From positions 194,887 to 258,886 of the forward strand of contig NZ_JAFMST010000008.1 in the NCBI RefSeq assembly GCF_017916275.1: a stretch of DNA of 64,000 bases, in the 5' to 3' direction. The notes below the pieces were generated by a model. The model worked only from the letters and a program-made list of their open reading frames with translations, did not search any database and was not told the DNA's origin. Origin of the DNA: Rubellimicrobium arenae (lineage in GTDB: Bacteria > Pseudomonadota > Alphaproteobacteria > Rhodobacterales > Rhodobacteraceae). Positions 9,990 to 18,367 of this stretch are shown piece by piece; positions within the stretch are counted from its first letter, which is position 1, and every line of letters starts with the position of its first letter. The position numbers and the translations under genes are program-made.

Positions 9990-10835
9990 ATGCGCGACGA
10001 CCCCCGGACCCTCGTCTCGACCGAGTGGCTGGCCCAGCGGCTGGGCCGGAGCGATCTCGTCGTCCTCGATGCCTCCTGGCACCTGCCGACCGCGGCGCGC
10101 GACCCCGACACCGAGTTCGAGGCCGCGCACATTCCCGGCGCGCGGCGGTTCGACATCGATGCCCTGTCCGACCGCGCGAGCCCCCTGCCGCATATGCTGC
10201 CCCCGCCCGACGCCTTCGCGGCCTGGATGGGTGCTCAGGGGATCGGCCCGGACACGCAGGTCGTGGCCTATGACAGCCTGGGGATCTTTTCGGCGCCGCG
10301 CGCCTGGTGGACCTTCCGGGCCATGGGACACGCGGCGGTGGCGGTCCTCGATGGCGGGCTGCCCAGATGGCGGGCCCAGGGTCGGCCGGTGGAGGCCGGC
10401 GAAGCCAAGGCGACGCCGGGAGCCATCCCCATGCTGACGCCGGCCCCGTCGCTCGTGCGGTCGGCCGAGCAGGTGCGGCAGGCCCTGGACGACGGGACGG
10501 CGACGCTCCTCGACGCCCGCCCGGCCGCCCGTTTCCGTGGCGAGGTCCCCGAGCCCCGGCCAGGGCTGCGGTCCGGCCACATGCCGGGGGCGCTGAACCT
10601 GCCATTCGCCGAGGTGCTGAACCCCGACGGCACCCTGAAGACGCCCGAGGCGCTCTTGGAGGCCTTCGCCGGGCTGGACCCGTCCAGGCCCGTCATCACG
10701 ACCTGCGGGTCGGGCGTCACCGCCGCGATCCTTTCGCTCGCCCTCGAACGGCTGGGACGGGCCCATGCGCTCTATGACGGCTCCTGGGCCGAATGGGGCG
10801 GGCGGGCCGACCTGCCGGTCGAACCCTCCTCCTGA
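9990..10835 (+). CDS. sseA: 3-mercaptopyruvate/thiosulfate sulfurtransferase
   Basis: The 281 residues form two rhodanese domains. The first is inactive and structural (about 10-140, VVLDASWHLPTAARD, AHIPGARRFDID). The second (about 160-275) carries the active-site loop CGSGVTA, the signature of 3-mercaptopyruvate sulfurtransferases; thiosulfate-preferring enzymes usually have CRKGVT there. GGAG lies before the ATG of MRDDPRTLVS. It transfers sulfur to cyanide or thiol acceptors and links cysteine catabolism to sulfide metabolism. The aminotransferase gene follows after 10 bp, so the two are probably co-transcribed. Confidence 0.88.
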   Translation: MRDDPRTLVSTEWLAQRLGRSDLVVLDASWHLPTAARDPDTEFEAAHIPGARRFDIDALSDRASPLPHMLPPPDAFAAWMGAQGIGPDTQVVAYDSLGIFSAPRAWWTFRAMGHAAVAVLDGGLPRWRAQGRPVEAGEAKATPGAIPMLTPAPSLVRSAEQVRQALDDGTATLLDARPAARFRGEVPEPRPGLRSGHMPGALNLPFAEVLNPDGTLKTPEALLEAFAGLDPSRPVITTCGSGVTAAILSLALERLGRAHALYDGSWAEWGGRADLPVEPSS

Positions 10836-10845
10836 AGGACTTTCC

Positions 10846-12027
10846 ATGCTCGACCAGTTGAAGGACCAGCCCGCCGACAAGATCCTGAGCCTGATGGCCG
10901 CCTTCCGCGCCGATCCCCGGCCCGCGAAGATCGACCTGGGCGTCGGCGTCTACAAGGACGCGGAGGGCCGGACCCCCGTGATGCGCGCCGTGCGCGAGGC
11001 GGAAAAGCGCATCTGGGAGGGCGAGACGACCAAGACCTACACGGCGCTGGCGGGCGACCCGGCCTTTGCCGATGCCCTGGTGCCGCTGGTCCTCGGCGAC
11101 TCGGTCCCCCGCGCGAACGTGGCCGCCGTCGCGACGCCCGGCGGGACCGGCGCGGTCAGGCAGGGGTTCGAGCTGATCCGGCTGATGGCGCCGCTCGCCA
11201 CCATCTGGGTGCCCGATCCGACCTGGCCCAACCACCTTTCGATCCTGAAGCACCTCGGGATGCCGGTGCGGACCTACCGCTATTTCGACGCCGCCACGCT
11301 GGGCGTGGATGTGGACGGGATGCTCGCCGACCTCGCCGGCGTGCAGCCGGGGGACGCGGTGCTGCTCCATGGCTGCTGCCACAACCCCACCGGGGCGGAC
11401 CCGGATGCGGAGACCTGGGGCAAGGTCGCGGCGCTCCTGCGCGATCGGGGGGCCTTCCCCTTCATCGACCTGGCCTATCTGGGCTTTGGCGACAGCCTCG
11501 AGGCGGATGCCGCGGCGACCCGGATGATCGCGGCGGCCGGCGAATGCCTGATCGCGGCCTCCTGCTCCAAGAACTTCGGCATCTACCGGGAGCGGACGGG
11601 GCTTCTCATGGCCGTGGCCGGCGACGAGGCGGTCGCCAAGGTCGCGCAGGGCAACCTTGCGCACCTGAACCGGCAAAACTTCTCCTTTCCGCCCGATCAT
11701 GGCGCCCGGGTCGTTTCGACCATCCTGGGCGACGAAGGCCTGCGCGCCGACTGGGCGGCGGAGCTGGAGGAGATCCGGGCCGGGATGCTGTCCCTGCGGG
11801 AGATGCTGGCGGCGGAACTGCGGCGGCTCACGAACTCGGACCGGTTCGACTTCCTGACGCGGCACAAGGGCATGTTCTCGCGCCTGGGCGCCACGCCCGA
11901 GCAGGTCGAGGCCATGCGGCGGGACCACGGCATCTACATGGTGGGCGACAGCCGGATCAACGTCGCGGGGCTGAACGCCCGGACGGTGCCGGTGCTGGCG
12001 CAGGCGATGGTGGCCGCGGGTCTCTGA
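10846..12027 (+). CDS. tyrB: Aromatic/aspartate aminotransferase (class I, PLP)
   Basis: The 393 residues follow the Ia-type aspartate/tyrosine aminotransferase pattern: KIDLGVGVYKDAEGRTPVM near the N-terminus, HGCCHNPTGADP, FIDLAYLGFG, and the PLP lysine in SCSKNFGIYRERTG. C-terminal RHKGMFSRLG and SRINVAGLN bind the substrate carboxylate. AAGGA precedes the ATG. It transaminates aspartate, tyrosine or phenylalanine with 2-oxoglutarate. Transamination of cysteine by such enzymes yields 3-mercaptopyruvate, the substrate of the sulfurtransferase just upstream, which may explain the pairing (inference). Confidence 0.88.
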   Translation: MLDQLKDQPADKILSLMAAFRADPRPAKIDLGVGVYKDAEGRTPVMRAVREAEKRIWEGETTKTYTALAGDPAFADALVPLVLGDSVPRANVAAVATPGGTGAVRQGFELIRLMAPLATIWVPDPTWPNHLSILKHLGMPVRTYRYFDAATLGVDVDGMLADLAGVQPGDAVLLHGCCHNPTGADPDAETWGKVAALLRDRGAFPFIDLAYLGFGDSLEADAAATRMIAAAGECLIAASCSKNFGIYRERTGLLMAVAGDEAVAKVAQGNLAHLNRQNFSFPPDHGARVVSTILGDEGLRADWAAELEEIRAGMLSLREMLAAELRRLTNSDRFDFLTRHKGMFSRLGATPEQVEAMRRDHGIYMVGDSRINVAGLNARTVPVLAQAMVAAGL

Positions 12028-12050
12028 TCCAGCCCGATTCGGGAATGACG

Positions 12051-12074
12051 AAAGGGGGCCGTGCGGCCCCCTTT
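12051..12074. terminator. Bidirectional intrinsic terminator
   Basis: A perfect 10-bp stem, AAAGGGGGCC and GGCCCCCTTT, closes a GTGC tetraloop 24 bp after the aminotransferase stop. The A/T ends give a short T tract on either strand, so it can end transcripts from the aminotransferase and from the convergent amt gene. Confidence 0.85.
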
Positions 12075-12092
12075 CTGTTGGCTGGAACGGGG

Positions 12093-12124
12093 GCGGCCCG
12101 CGCGGGAGGAGACGCGCGGGCCGC
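12093..12124. terminator. Perfect 12-bp GC hairpin in the tyrB/amt gap
   Basis: GCGGCCCGCGCG (12093-12104) pairs completely with CGCGCGGGCCGC (12113-12124) around an 8-nt loop. No T-run follows on either strand. It is the second of three stacked hairpins between convergent genes and probably strengthens termination or protects 3' ends. Confidence 0.5.
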
Positions 12125-12128
12125 AGGT

Positions 12129-12173
12129 CCGGACCAGGGGCGGAGGGGAGAAGAACCCCGCCCGCCGGTCCGG
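12129..12173 (-). terminator. Hairpin directly after the amt stop codon
   Basis: CCGGACC (12129-12135) pairs with GGTCCGG (12167-12173), and inside it GGGCGG (12138-12143) pairs with CCGCCC (12158-12163). On the leftward strand the stem starts 4 bases after the amt stop. It lacks a U-tract and may protect the mRNA 3' end or assist the terminator at 12051-12074. Confidence 0.45.
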
Positions 12174-12177
12174 GTGG

Positions 12178-13539
12178 TCACATGTTGTACGCCGTCTCGC
12201 CGTGTTCGGTGATGTCGAGGCCCTCGCGCTCCACGTCGTCGCGGACCCGCAGCCCGGTGATGGCTTTCACGATGAAGAGCAGGATCACCGAGGCGATGCC
12301 GCTCCAGAGCAGGGTGATGACCACGGCGGTGATCTGCGCCATGACCTGCCCGCCCATCGTGCCGGATTCCACCAGGAAGCCGGTGCCGCCGAGCGAGGGC
12401 GAGGCCAGGATGCCGGTGCCGACGGCGCCGATGATCCCGCCGACGCCGTGCACGCCAAAGACGTCGAGGCTGTCGTCATAGCCGAAGCGGTGCTTCACGG
12501 TGGACACGAAGAAGTAGCAGACGCAGGACGCGACCGCGCCCAGCACGATGCAGGCGACCGGGCCCGAGGTGCCGCAGGCCGGGGTCACGGCCACGAGGCC
12601 CGCGACCATGCCCGAGGCGGCGCCCAGCATCGAGGCCTTGCCGCGGAACACGGCTTCGATCAGGCACCAGGCCAGGATCGCGCCGGCGGTGGCGACGAAG
12701 GTGTTGATCATCGCGAGGGTCGCGCCGGCGGTCGCCTCGAGGTTGGAGCCGGCGTTGAAGCCGAACCAGCCGACCCAGAGCATGGCCGCGCCGACCAGCG
12801 TCAGCGTCATCGAGTGCGGGGCCAGCATGTCACGGCCGTAGCCGATGCGGGGTCCGACCACGATCGCCGCCACCAGCGCCGCGATCCCGGCGTTGATGTG
12901 CACCACGGTGCCGCCCGCGAAGTCGATGGCGCCCAGGTTGTAGATGTAGCCCGACGCGTCCCAGACCATATGGGCCACGGGGAAGTAGACCACGGTCACC
13001 CAGAGCGCCGCGAAGAGCAGGACCGCCGAGAACTTCATCCGTTCGGCGAAGGCGCCGATGAACAGCGCGGGGGTGATGGCGGCGAAGGTCATCTGGAAGC
13101 AGATGAACACGTATTCCGGCAGGACCACGCCGTCGGTGAAGGTCGCGGCGGTGGAGTCGGTCGTGACGCCGGCCAGGAAGACCTTGCCCAGGCCGCCCCA
13201 GAAGGGCGAGGTGCCGCCGCCGAAGGCCACCGAGTAGCCGTAGACCACCCAGATCACCATGACCATCGCGCCGATCAGCGTGCACTGCATCAGGATCGAC
13301 AGCATGTTCTTGGTCCGCACGAGGCCGCCGTAGAACAGCGCGAGCCCGGGAACCAGCATGAACAGCACGAGCAGCGAGGAGGTCATCATCCAGGCGACGT
13401 CGCCCTTGTCGATGATGGGAGCGGCTGCGGTGGCGGCATCCTCGGCGGTGCCCTGCGCCACGTCCTGCGCCCAGGCCGGCACGGCGGCGAGCGCGGCGCC
13501 CAAGGCCAACAGGCTGGCCACTGTCTTGAGGTTCTTCAT
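12178..13539 (-). CDS. amtB: Ammonium transporter Amt
   Basis: The 453-residue protein starts with a cleavable signal peptide (MKNLKTVASLLALGAALAAV..AWAQ), then about 11 membrane spans typical of Amt/Rh channels. Conserved elements include GLALFYGGLVRTKN, HMVWDASGYIYNLGAIDFAG, the first pore histidine region VVHINAGIAALVA, and the second histidine in VFGVHGVGGIIGAVGTGIL. It conducts ammonium into the cell. glnK lies 32 bp upstream, and the pairing means GlnK plugs the channel when nitrogen is plentiful. The C-terminal tail ends HGETAYNM. Confidence 0.96.
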   Translation of the reverse strand: MKNLKTVASLLALGAALAAVPAWAQDVAQGTAEDAATAAAPIIDKGDVAWMMTSSLLVLFMLVPGLALFYGGLVRTKNMLSILMQCTLIGAMVMVIWVVYGYSVAFGGGTSPFWGGLGKVFLAGVTTDSTAATFTDGVVLPEYVFICFQMTFAAITPALFIGAFAERMKFSAVLLFAALWVTVVYFPVAHMVWDASGYIYNLGAIDFAGGTVVHINAGIAALVAAIVVGPRIGYGRDMLAPHSMTLTLVGAAMLWVGWFGFNAGSNLEATAGATLAMINTFVATAGAILAWCLIEAVFRGKASMLGAASGMVAGLVAVTPACGTSGPVACIVLGAVASCVCYFFVSTVKHRFGYDDSLDVFGVHGVGGIIGAVGTGILASPSLGGTGFLVESGTMGGQVMAQITAVVITLLWSGIASVILLFIVKAITGLRVRDDVEREGLDITEHGETAYNM

Positions 13540-13571
13540 CTTACTGTCCCGTTTCCCTTGCCCCATGCCGC

Positions 13572-13910
13572 TCAAAGCGCGTCCTCGTCGGTCTCGCCGG
13601 TGCGGACGCGCAGGGCGGCCTCCACGTCGAGCACGAAGATCTTGCCGTCGCCGATCTTGTCGGTCCGCGCGGTGCGCGCGATCGTTGCCGTGACCTGATC
13701 CACGAGGACGTCCGGCACCACGATCTCGAGCTTGACCTTGGGCACGAAGGCCACCGCGTATTCGGCGCCCCGGTAGATCTCGGTGTGACCCGACTGCGCC
13801 CCGAAGCCCTTGATCTCCGTCACCATCATCCCGCGGACGCCCACGGCGGTGAGCGCCTCGCGCACCTCCTCGAGCTTGAACGGCTTGATGGTCGCGATGA
13901 TGAGTTTCAC
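13572..13910 (-). CDS. glnK: PII nitrogen regulatory protein GlnK
   Basis: The 112-residue protein is a complete PII: KLIIATIKPFKLEEVREAL at the start, T-loop with the uridylylation tyrosine in YRGAEYAVAFVPKV, and C-terminal GDGKIFVLDVEAALRVRTGE. The start is a GTG at 13910, because KLIIATIKPF must be N-terminal in this family; the longer frame upstream has no similarity. It senses 2-oxoglutarate, ATP/ADP and glutamine-dependent uridylylation, and controls Amt (next gene) and glutamine synthetase regulation. GlnB versus GlnK is decided here by linkage to amt. Confidence 0.95.
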   Translation of the reverse strand: MKLIIATIKPFKLEEVREALTAVGVRGMMVTEIKGFGAQSGHTEIYRGAEYAVAFVPKVKLEIVVPDVLVDQVTATIARTARTDKIGDGKIFVLDVEAALRVRTGETDEDAL

Positions 13911-14025
13911 GTCCCTGTTCCCCTGCGAATGTCCGCTCAGGGGCACAAGGGCGCGGTAAGCGCCGCAGGAGCAAGAAATTGCGGCGCTGCGGTCTTGGCC
14001 CATAAACCAGTATCGGTCCGCGGAA

Positions 14026-14040
14026 CGCACATTTTGTGCG
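14026..14040. promoter_or_regulatory. Palindrome in the glnK/PBP divergent gap
   Basis: CGCACA-TTT-TGTGCG is a perfect 6-bp inverted repeat 116 bp upstream of glnK and 135 bp upstream of the penicillin-binding protein. It contains GCAC and GTGC as in NtrC sites, but with 5 bp between them instead of the 7 of the enteric consensus. I regard it as a candidate operator for the glnK-amt unit, not an established NtrC box. No sigma-54 promoter is evident. Confidence 0.3.
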
Positions 14041-14174
14041 CAATGCTTCTTTTGCGGGCATACGGTGAATCATCACGAGGCGGTGACCGCGCGGTGCCCC
14101 TTCGACACCCGCCCGGATCCGGGTTATGGTCCCGCTTCAAAACGAGGGCGGTCCCGGCAAGGGGCCGGAGGCGC

Positions 14175-16409
14175 ATGGGCAGACAAGGATCAGGCAAGCC
14201 GCCCCTGGTGGCGGATCGTCGTTACGGTGGGGCTCCGCCCAAACCCGCTCGGCCGGCGCCGAAGCGGCGGGCCGCAGCGCCATCGCGGCGGCCCAGGGGG
14301 CCGGTCCGCTGGGTGCTGGGCGCGCTGGGCGGACTGCTGCGATTCCTCTTCGGCGTGATCTGGGCCGTCGGCTGGCGTATGGGAGCTGTGGCCGTGCTCG
14401 TGCTCGGGCTGGCCGTCGCCTACGACGCGATGAAGCTCCCCCGCGTGAGCGCGCTCGTGGATGGCCGGGCACGAGGCTCGGTCACGCTGCTTGACCGGTC
14501 GGGCCAGCCCTTCGCCTGGCGCGGCGACCAGTTCGGCGGCATGATCACGGCGGACGAGGTGTCGCCCCATCTGGTGAACGCCGTGGTCGCGACCGAAGAT
14601 CGACGCTTCTGGTGGCATCCCGGCATCGATCCCCAGGGCGTCGCAAGCGCCATCCGCATCAACCTGAGCGAGGGGCGCGGCCCGCTGTCGGGCAACGGCG
14701 GCTCGACTATCACGCAGCAGACGGCCAAGCTTCTCTGCCTCGGGCGGCCCTTCGACCCGTCCCAGTGGAAGGACGAGGCGGCCTATGAGGCCGATTGCCG
14801 CCGCACGACCCTGACCCGGAAGGTTCAGGAGGCCATCTACGCCATGGCCATGGAGTTGCGCTACTCCAAGGAGGAGATCCTGACGATCTACCTCAACCGG
14901 GCCTACCTGGGCGCGGGCACGCGCGGCTTCGAGGCGGCGGCGCAACGCTACTTCGGCGTGTCGGCACGGGACGTCACGCCCGCCGAGGCGGCGATGCTGG
15001 CGGGCCTGCTCAAGGCGCCCACGACCTACGCGCCCACCAATAGCCTGGAACGCGCCCGCGACCGGGCGAACGTGGTCGTGGGGCTGATGGCCGAGCAGGG
15101 CTACCTCGACGCGGCCCAGGTCGCCGAGGCGCGCGAGCATCCCGCCGAGCTGTCGGGCGCGGCCGCGACCCGCACCGGCGGGGCCTTCGCCGACTGGGTG
15201 ATGGATTCGGGGCCCGAGTTCTTCACCCGCGACACCACCGAGGACGTGACCATCCGCACCACGCTCGACCCCCGGATCCAGCGGGCGGCCGAGGATGCGC
15301 TGACCTCGGTCTTCGCGAATCAGGTCCGGGCCGGCAGCAAGGCCGAGGCCGCCATCGTGGTCATGAGCTCGGATGGCGCGGTGCGGGCCATGGTCGGCGG
15401 CCGAGAATCCGGCGCGGGGCAGTTCAACCGCGCCACGATGGCTCTGCGGCAGACCGGATCGAGCTTTAAGCCCTTCGTCTATGCGGCGGCCCTGGACCTT
15501 GGCATGCATCCGGCCGACGTGATCGAGGACACGCCGCTCTGCATGTCGATCGCGGGGTCGGGCAACTGGTGCCCCGACAACTACGATCATCAGTTCAAGG
15601 GTCCGATCACCCTCATCCAGGCGCTGGCCGAAAGCCGGAACATCCCCGCCGTGCGGCTGAGCGAGCTGGTCGGGCGCGAGAACGTCCGCAACGTGGCCGC
15701 CCAGTTCGGCATCCAGGGCGACCTCGCGCTCGGGCCGGCGCTGGCGCTGGGGGCGTCGGAATCGACGCTGATCCAGATGACCGGAGCCTATGCAGGCATC
15801 CTGAACGGCGGCTCGGCGGTGACGCCCTATGGGCTGGTCGACCTCACGCTCCAGGGCGAGGAGGAGCCGCTGATGGGCGTGGGCGGCGGCATCCGGGAGC
15901 GGGTGATCCGCGAGGATGCGGCCCGCGAGCTCATGTGGATGATGTGGCGCGTGGTCGAGGACGGAACGGGCCAGCGCGCCCGCATCCCGGGCTGGCAGAT
16001 CGCAGGCAAGACCGGCACCACCCAGGCCGCGCGGGACGCCTGGTTCATCGGCTTCTCGGCCGACTACGTGACCGGCGTCTGGATGGGCTACGACGACAAC
16101 ACGCCGCTCAAGGGCGTGACGGGCGGCGGGCTTCCGGCCGACATCTGGCGCGAGACGATGACCCGCGTGCTGGACGGCGAGGCGCCCAGGCCCCTGCCCA
16201 TGGCGCCCCCGGCGGGCGGCGGCGGCGGCTTCGTCCAGCCCAACGGGCTCCTGGCGGACGGCTCGGGCGAGCCGTTCCAGTCCACCGGCGACCCGGCCAC
16301 CGACGCGGCGCTGGCGGCCGCCTTCGGCGCCCCGGCTCCGGCCGGCGCGAACGACGAGGAGAAGAACGCCGTGCTGGATACCCTGCTGTCGATCCTGTCC
16401 GGGCAGTAG
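14175..16409 (+). CDS. Class A penicillin-binding protein (PBP1A/1C-like)
   Basis: This bifunctional 744-residue enzyme polymerises and crosslinks peptidoglycan. A basic Pro/Arg-rich cytosolic tail (1-45) is followed by one membrane span (about 46-85). The GT51 domain has the catalytic Glu in ATEDRRFWWHPGID (near 140), GGSTITQQTAKLL and EEILTIYLNRAYLG. The transpeptidase domain has SSFK (Ser near 429), SRN and KTGTT (near 611). The start at 14175 has GGAGG just upstream; in-frame sequence further upstream overlaps the glnK promoter region. A Gly-rich linker and acidic tail end the protein. It lacks a clear OB insertion. Confidence 0.93.
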   Translation: MGRQGSGKPPLVADRRYGGAPPKPARPAPKRRAAAPSRRPRGPVRWVLGALGGLLRFLFGVIWAVGWRMGAVAVLVLGLAVAYDAMKLPRVSALVDGRARGSVTLLDRSGQPFAWRGDQFGGMITADEVSPHLVNAVVATEDRRFWWHPGIDPQGVASAIRINLSEGRGPLSGNGGSTITQQTAKLLCLGRPFDPSQWKDEAAYEADCRRTTLTRKVQEAIYAMAMELRYSKEEILTIYLNRAYLGAGTRGFEAAAQRYFGVSARDVTPAEAAMLAGLLKAPTTYAPTNSLERARDRANVVVGLMAEQGYLDAAQVAEAREHPAELSGAAATRTGGAFADWVMDSGPEFFTRDTTEDVTIRTTLDPRIQRAAEDALTSVFANQVRAGSKAEAAIVVMSSDGAVRAMVGGRESGAGQFNRATMALRQTGSSFKPFVYAAALDLGMHPADVIEDTPLCMSIAGSGNWCPDNYDHQFKGPITLIQALAESRNIPAVRLSELVGRENVRNVAAQFGIQGDLALGPALALGASESTLIQMTGAYAGILNGGSAVTPYGLVDLTLQGEEEPLMGVGGGIRERVIREDAARELMWMMWRVVEDGTGQRARIPGWQIAGKTGTTQAARDAWFIGFSADYVTGVWMGYDDNTPLKGVTGGGLPADIWRETMTRVLDGEAPRPLPMAPPAGGGGGFVQPNGLLADGSGEPFQSTGDPATDAALAAAFGAPAPAGANDEEKNAVLDTLLSILSGQ

Positions 16410-16413
16410 GCCG

Positions 16414-16839
16414 TCAGTCCGCGGGGGCGTCCGGTCCGCCGGGCGTCTCCGTCCCGTCCTCGGACCCGGGCGGCGAGGCGTCGGCAGGGTCCGGGCATCG
16501 ATCGTAGCGGAAGGCGTAGCCGCGCCAGAGCAGGAAGATGCCCTCCCCTTCGGCCGTGCCCATGATCATGGCGCGTTCGGTCCAGGTCTGCCCTTCGCCG
16601 GTGCATTCCATCACATAGAGCGTCGCGTCGAGGTCGAGGACGTCCACCGGCTGCGTCATCCGGCAGGACGAGCCGACTCCCTGCAACTGCCCCCCGGCGA
16701 TGCGGAGCGCCCCGCCCTCCTCCCCGACCTTGCCGCAATCGGCGTCGGCGGACAGACGGTAGGTCCCGTCCCAGGGCAAGGCCACGGCCAGGCCGGGGAT
16801 CAGGGCGGCTGCGAGAAGGGGGAGGAAGCGGGCGGACAT
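16414..16839 (-). CDS. Exported hypothetical protein
   Basis: The 141-residue product has a clear signal peptide (MSARFLPLLAAALIPGLAVA) and a mature part with four cysteines (DADCGKVG, SSCRMTQP, MECTGEG, DRCPDPAD), suggesting two disulfides in the periplasm. The C-terminal 25 residues are rich in Pro, Asp and Gly. The start is chosen because GGAGG lies 7 bp before it; an ATG six codons upstream overlaps that site. I recognise no domain. It is convergent with the PBP gene 4 bp away and precedes mlaC in the leftward direction. Confidence 0.75.
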   Translation of the reverse strand: MSARFLPLLAAALIPGLAVALPWDGTYRLSADADCGKVGEEGGALRIAGGQLQGVGSSCRMTQPVDVLDLDATLYVMECTGEGQTWTERAMIMGTAEGEGIFLLWRGYAFRYDRCPDPADASPPGSEDGTETPGGPDAPAD

Positions 16840-16907
16840 GCGATGGCCTCCGGACACATCTGCCGGAGGTCATATGGATCGCAAGGGGCGGCAGGAAAGC
16901 CGCCGGC

Positions 16908-17510
16908 TCACATGCGCGACAGGTCCGAGATCAGGCGGTCGAGGTCGCCGCCCCGCTGGTCGAGCATGGCCTGCACCTCGGTCCGCTCGGACAGGAGCAT
17001 GTTCACGCCTTCGATGATGATGTTGAAGAACTTCGGCTGGCCGGTCGCCTCGGAAACCCAGAAGTCCACCCGGAACGGCGCTTCGTTGACGAAGATGGCG
17101 GTGGTCTGCACCTCGACGCCGTTCGGCACGGCGCGGGCGTCCTCCACCTGCACGGCGCCGCCGATGAACTCCCGGAACCGGGAGCCGTACTTCTGGGCGA
17201 CGTAGTTCGAGAAGGCCTGCGTGTAGCGGGCCAGCTGGTCAGGCGTCGCAGCCCGGGCATCGGCGCCCAGCGAATACCGCGCGATGGTGGGCGCGTCGGC
17301 ATAGGCCTGGAAGATCTGGGCGAACTGGCCGATCATCGCGTCCTCGGGCTGGCCCGAGGCGATGACGGCGTTCACGTCGGCCACGAGCCGGTCTACGAGC
17401 GCGCGCGAGGCGGTCAGGTCCTGCGCAAGCGCCGGGGCGGCCGCAGATGCCGCCAGGGCCAGCGCGGCACCATGGGCCAGGAAGGCGCGGCGGGTGGTCA
17501 GGACGGTCAT
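16908..17510 (-). CDS. mlaC: Phospholipid-transport periplasmic protein MlaC
   Basis: MlaC ferries phospholipids between the outer-membrane MlaA complex and the inner-membrane MlaFEDB transporter. The 200 residues start with a twin-arginine-like signal (TTRRAFLAHGAALALAASAA), followed by the Tol-tol-Ttg2 fold: RLVADVNAVIAS, FAQIFQAYADAPTIARYSLG, FSNYVAQKYGSRFREFIGG and FNIIIEGVNMLLSERTE. The start overlaps the mlaA stop as ATGA. The ABC components (mlaD, E, F) are not in the window. Confidence 0.9.
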   Translation of the reverse strand: MTVLTTRRAFLAHGAALALAASAAAPALAQDLTASRALVDRLVADVNAVIASGQPEDAMIGQFAQIFQAYADAPTIARYSLGADARAATPDQLARYTQAFSNYVAQKYGSRFREFIGGAVQVEDARAVPNGVEVQTTAIFVNEAPFRVDFWVSEATGQPKFFNIIIEGVNMLLSERTEVQAMLDQRGGDLDRLISDLSRM

Positions 17511-18241
17511 TGGCTTTCCTCGTAGGGATTGAAGTAATAGTCCTCGTCCGTGGCCGAGGGAGTCTGCCCCAGCTCGTAGCGGCGGTTCTGGAGGTAGATC
17601 AGCCGGGCCTGCGCATAGCTGTCGGCACTGTTGTAGAGCACGTCGTCCATCACGTCGCCAAGCTGGCCGCGTTCGACCACCTGCTCGCCGACCTTGGCGG
17701 GGAAGGCGTAGTCCTGCACGGGCCCGGGCACGTCGCCCAGCCGGTCGAGGGGGTCGAGCACGAAGTCCACGACACGGCCCGCAGCGTCCCGTTCGGTCGA
17801 GGGACCAAAGGCAGGAAGCTCCAGGTAGGCGCCTTCGGGCACGCCCCAGACGGCAAGCGTTTCGCCGAAATCGGTCTCGGCCTCCTTGAGGCCGATGGCC
17901 CCGGCCGGATCGAGGAGGCCCAGCACCCCCACCGTCGTGTTGACGACGAAGCGCAGCGTGTTCGTCCCTGCACCGCCCAGATCGCCCTGGAGAAGGTTGT
18001 TCACCACGGCCCCCGGGAGGCCCGCGTTGTTCGAGAAGTTGACCACGGGCTGGAGGCTGCCCTCGGGGGCCGTCGCCGCGGCGCGGCCCAGCGGGCGCAG
18101 CACGGCGCGGTCCATGCTCTTGTTCAAGGCGTGGACCTGCCGGTTGAACCCTTCGTAAGGGTCGTTGATTCCGGTCGGCGGAGGCGCGGCCGTGCATCCG
18201 GCCAGAATCGGAAGCACGAGGAGTTGAGCAAGACGTCTCAT
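17507..18241 (-). CDS. mlaA: Outer-membrane lipoprotein MlaA (VacJ)
   Basis: MlaA removes misplaced phospholipids from the outer leaflet of the outer membrane. The 244 residues begin with a lipoprotein signal (MRRLAQLLVLPILAGC, lipobox LAGC with Cys16) and contain the family hallmarks NDPYEGFNRQVHALNKSMDR, FSNNAGLPGAVVNNLLQGD, DFGETLAVWGVPEGAYLELP and GPSTERDAAGRVVDFVLDP. No strong ribosome site precedes the ATG at 18241; an alternative start six codons upstream is possible. It is coupled to mlaC downstream and diverges from the secretion genes. Confidence 0.93.
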   Translation of the reverse strand: MRRLAQLLVLPILAGCTAAPPPTGINDPYEGFNRQVHALNKSMDRAVLRPLGRAAATAPEGSLQPVVNFSNNAGLPGAVVNNLLQGDLGGAGTNTLRFVVNTTVGVLGLLDPAGAIGLKEAETDFGETLAVWGVPEGAYLELPAFGPSTERDAAGRVVDFVLDPLDRLGDVPGPVQDYAFPAKVGEQVVERGQLGDVMDDVLYNSADSYAQARLIYLQNRRYELGQTPSATDEDYYFNPYEESQ

Positions 18242-18367
18242 GGAATGACCGGGGCTTACGGGATAGGGCTTCTCTGGTATAATGTCGGGAACCTCGCGGA
18301 CGGAACCCCCCGAGGCATCACGATTGGCATCTTGCGCGGACAATGCGCAAGTTTGGTTGAGGGTGAA

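Noticed and set aside
12061..13698. A 545-codon open frame on the + strand opposite amt
   Set aside because: It begins inside a terminator hairpin and mirrors amt; the His/Asp/Gly-rich translation is a shadow.
14026..14040. A true NtrC box upstream of glnK
   Set aside because: The GCAC and GTGC halves are separated by 5 bp instead of the consensus 7, and no sigma-54 promoter was found; it is kept only as a candidate operator.
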